This document shows positions 63,321-64,000 of a stretch of 64,000 nt of DNA, piece after piece. This DNA comes from GCA-002708315 sp963676635 (GTDB lineage Bacteria; Bacteroidota; Bacteroidia; Bacteroidales; F082), in assembly GCA_963676635.1 (NCBI GenBank), contig OY781105.1:2480001-2544000 (forward strand), written 5' to 3'. A program made the position numbers and the translations under genes. Each line of letters begins with the position of its first letter. Within the stretch, counting starts at the first letter, position 1. The notes beneath the pieces were generated by a model that was given only the letters and a program-made list of their open reading frames with translations, was not told the DNA's origin and did not search any database.

Positions 63321-63908
63321 TTAAATAATAATACTGTTTTTAAATACACGTCCTTCTGATTTAACGAGAATTACGTATTCACCTTTTTTACTTCCTGAAA
63401 AGTCATAAACTCTGTTTACTTTTTCAGCATGTCTTAAGTTTTCACTATAAGCTAAATCGTGTCCTTCATAATACACATCAATAGCTACTGATTGTTTATC
63501 AGCCAGTTCTTTTGAAATATACACATAGTTATTATCTAAAACCACATCTGGCTTTGTAATTGTGTATGCTTCATTTACCTGAACAGAAGCCATATTAGCA
63601 AAAACAGTAACAGGAATAATTGTAATCTGTTTTTGATAATCTACCTCAAAATAGTAGTTAGCATCAGGTAAGTTAGTTAAATCAAAGTTCTTAGAAAATG
63701 TACCTGATTTACCAATAGTTTCATTATACAATATAGAACCATCACTATCCTTAATATATAAGGTAGATCCTTCTTTTACATCATTGAGAGTGAATTCAGT
63801 AACATTAGCGTTTTTGTTGTCACTAGTAATTCCTAGTTCATTTGAATAACTTACCATTGAAGTTAAAATAATAACAAGAACTAAACTTTTTTTAATTAAT
63901 GTTTTCAT
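63321..63908 (-). CDS. small exported beta-rich protein
   Basis: A 195-residue protein with a signal peptide (1-22, LVLVIILTSMVSYS). The mature part contains two beta-sandwich-like modules (DVKEGSTLYIKDSDGSILYNETI; SVAIDVYYEGHDLAYSENL). Each resembles the strand pattern of T9SS sorting domains, but without the PNP start, so it may be a free-standing relative. It ends RVFKNSIII. No function assigned. Confidence 0.65.
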   Translation of the reverse strand: MKTLIKKSLVLVIILTSMVSYSNELGITSDNKNANVTEFTLNDVKEGSTLYIKDSDGSILYNETIGKSGTFSKNFDLTNLPDANYYFEVDYQKQITIIPVTVFANMASVQVNEAYTITKPDVVLDNNYVYISKELADKQSVAIDVYYEGHDLAYSENLRHAEKVNRVYDFSGSKKGEYVILVKSEGRVFKNSIII

Positions 63909-63958
63909 GATTCTTAGTTTTTGTTTATAAATGATTTTGTTTATAAATAATTACGCTG

Positions 63959-63966
63959 CAAAAATA
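63959..63966 (-). promoter_or_regulatory. -7 box TATTTTTG upstream of the 195-residue secreted protein
   Basis: Matches TAnnTTTG on the minus strand. The leader of about 45 nt contains a near-direct repeat of TTTGTTTATAAAT (minus strand reads the complement). The last 34 bp of the window hold nothing else. Confidence 0.5.
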
Positions 63967-64000
63967 TCACGGGTTATTGTCACAGAAAACATCAAATTTG

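Overview
The window looks like a piece of the chromosome of an anaerobic, probably marine or sediment-dwelling Bacteroidota of the Bacteroidales/Marinilabiliales type. The base composition is AT-rich. At least six secreted proteins carry type IX secretion (T9SS, Por) C-terminal sorting domains. Most recognisable promoters use the Bacteroidota -7 box TAnnTTTG with little Shine-Dalgarno signal, and NhaA suggests a saline habitat. Species cannot be fixed from the sequence alone. I see no rRNA, tRNA, CRISPR array, prophage or intact insertion sequence.

Layout. 1-3.0 kb: the end of hydG, then hydE (H-cluster maturases), facing a lipoate ligase. 3.2-8.2 kb: two T9SS cargo proteins, one an Asp-box propeller and one an Omp28-like thioredoxin-fold protein. 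8.2-20.6 kb: housekeeping and envelope genes (lysS, a SPOR-type barrel, a 39-residue membrane microprotein, GGGP synthase, a DPP-IV peptidase, an FG-GAP protein, a TerC protein, tag, and a small secreted peptide with a repeated motif). 20.6-29.7 kb: a large BNR/sortilin-like propeller, the dead tail of a T9SS gene, a 969-residue T9SS propeller protein, a 22-bp periodic palindrome array, and a T9SS protein that keeps every key residue of Porphyromonas peptidylarginine deiminase. 29.8-40.1 kb: tatA, mltF, then the hydrogen block: rex with two operator-like palindromes, hydC-hydB-hydA (trimeric electron-bifurcating [FeFe] hydrogenase), and a separate unit encoding a sensory-type [FeFe] hydrogenase with a PAS domain plus a PP2C/SpoIIE phosphatase. 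40.2-47.4 kb: an Omp28-like T9SS protein, an M28 peptidase, rsmI and a subtilisin with a T9SS tail. 47.6-59 kb: ptb-buk (butyrate formation), a low-Mr phosphatase, a flavin reductase-rubredoxin fusion, small envelope proteins, nhaA, divergent pabB/pabA, ridA, a second 22-bp palindrome array and a glutaryl-CoA dehydrogenase-type enzyme. 59-64 kb: a GH29 fucosidase/GH3 glycosidase lipoprotein pair and a small secreted protein.

How it fits together. The organism appears to ferment proteins and glycans. Secreted proteases, a DPP-IV, fucosidase and GH3 enzymes supply substrate. Acyl-CoA dehydrogenase and Ptb-Buk point to acyl-CoA oxidation/reduction and butyrate with ATP. Excess NADH and reduced ferredoxin leave as H2 through HydABC under NADH-sensing Rex control, and HydS plus its phosphatase may report H2 or redox state. 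The most noteworthy items are the PPAD-like deiminase, the two 22-bp palindrome arrays with different cores but the same pitch, and the Rex/HydABC/HydS-phosphatase block.
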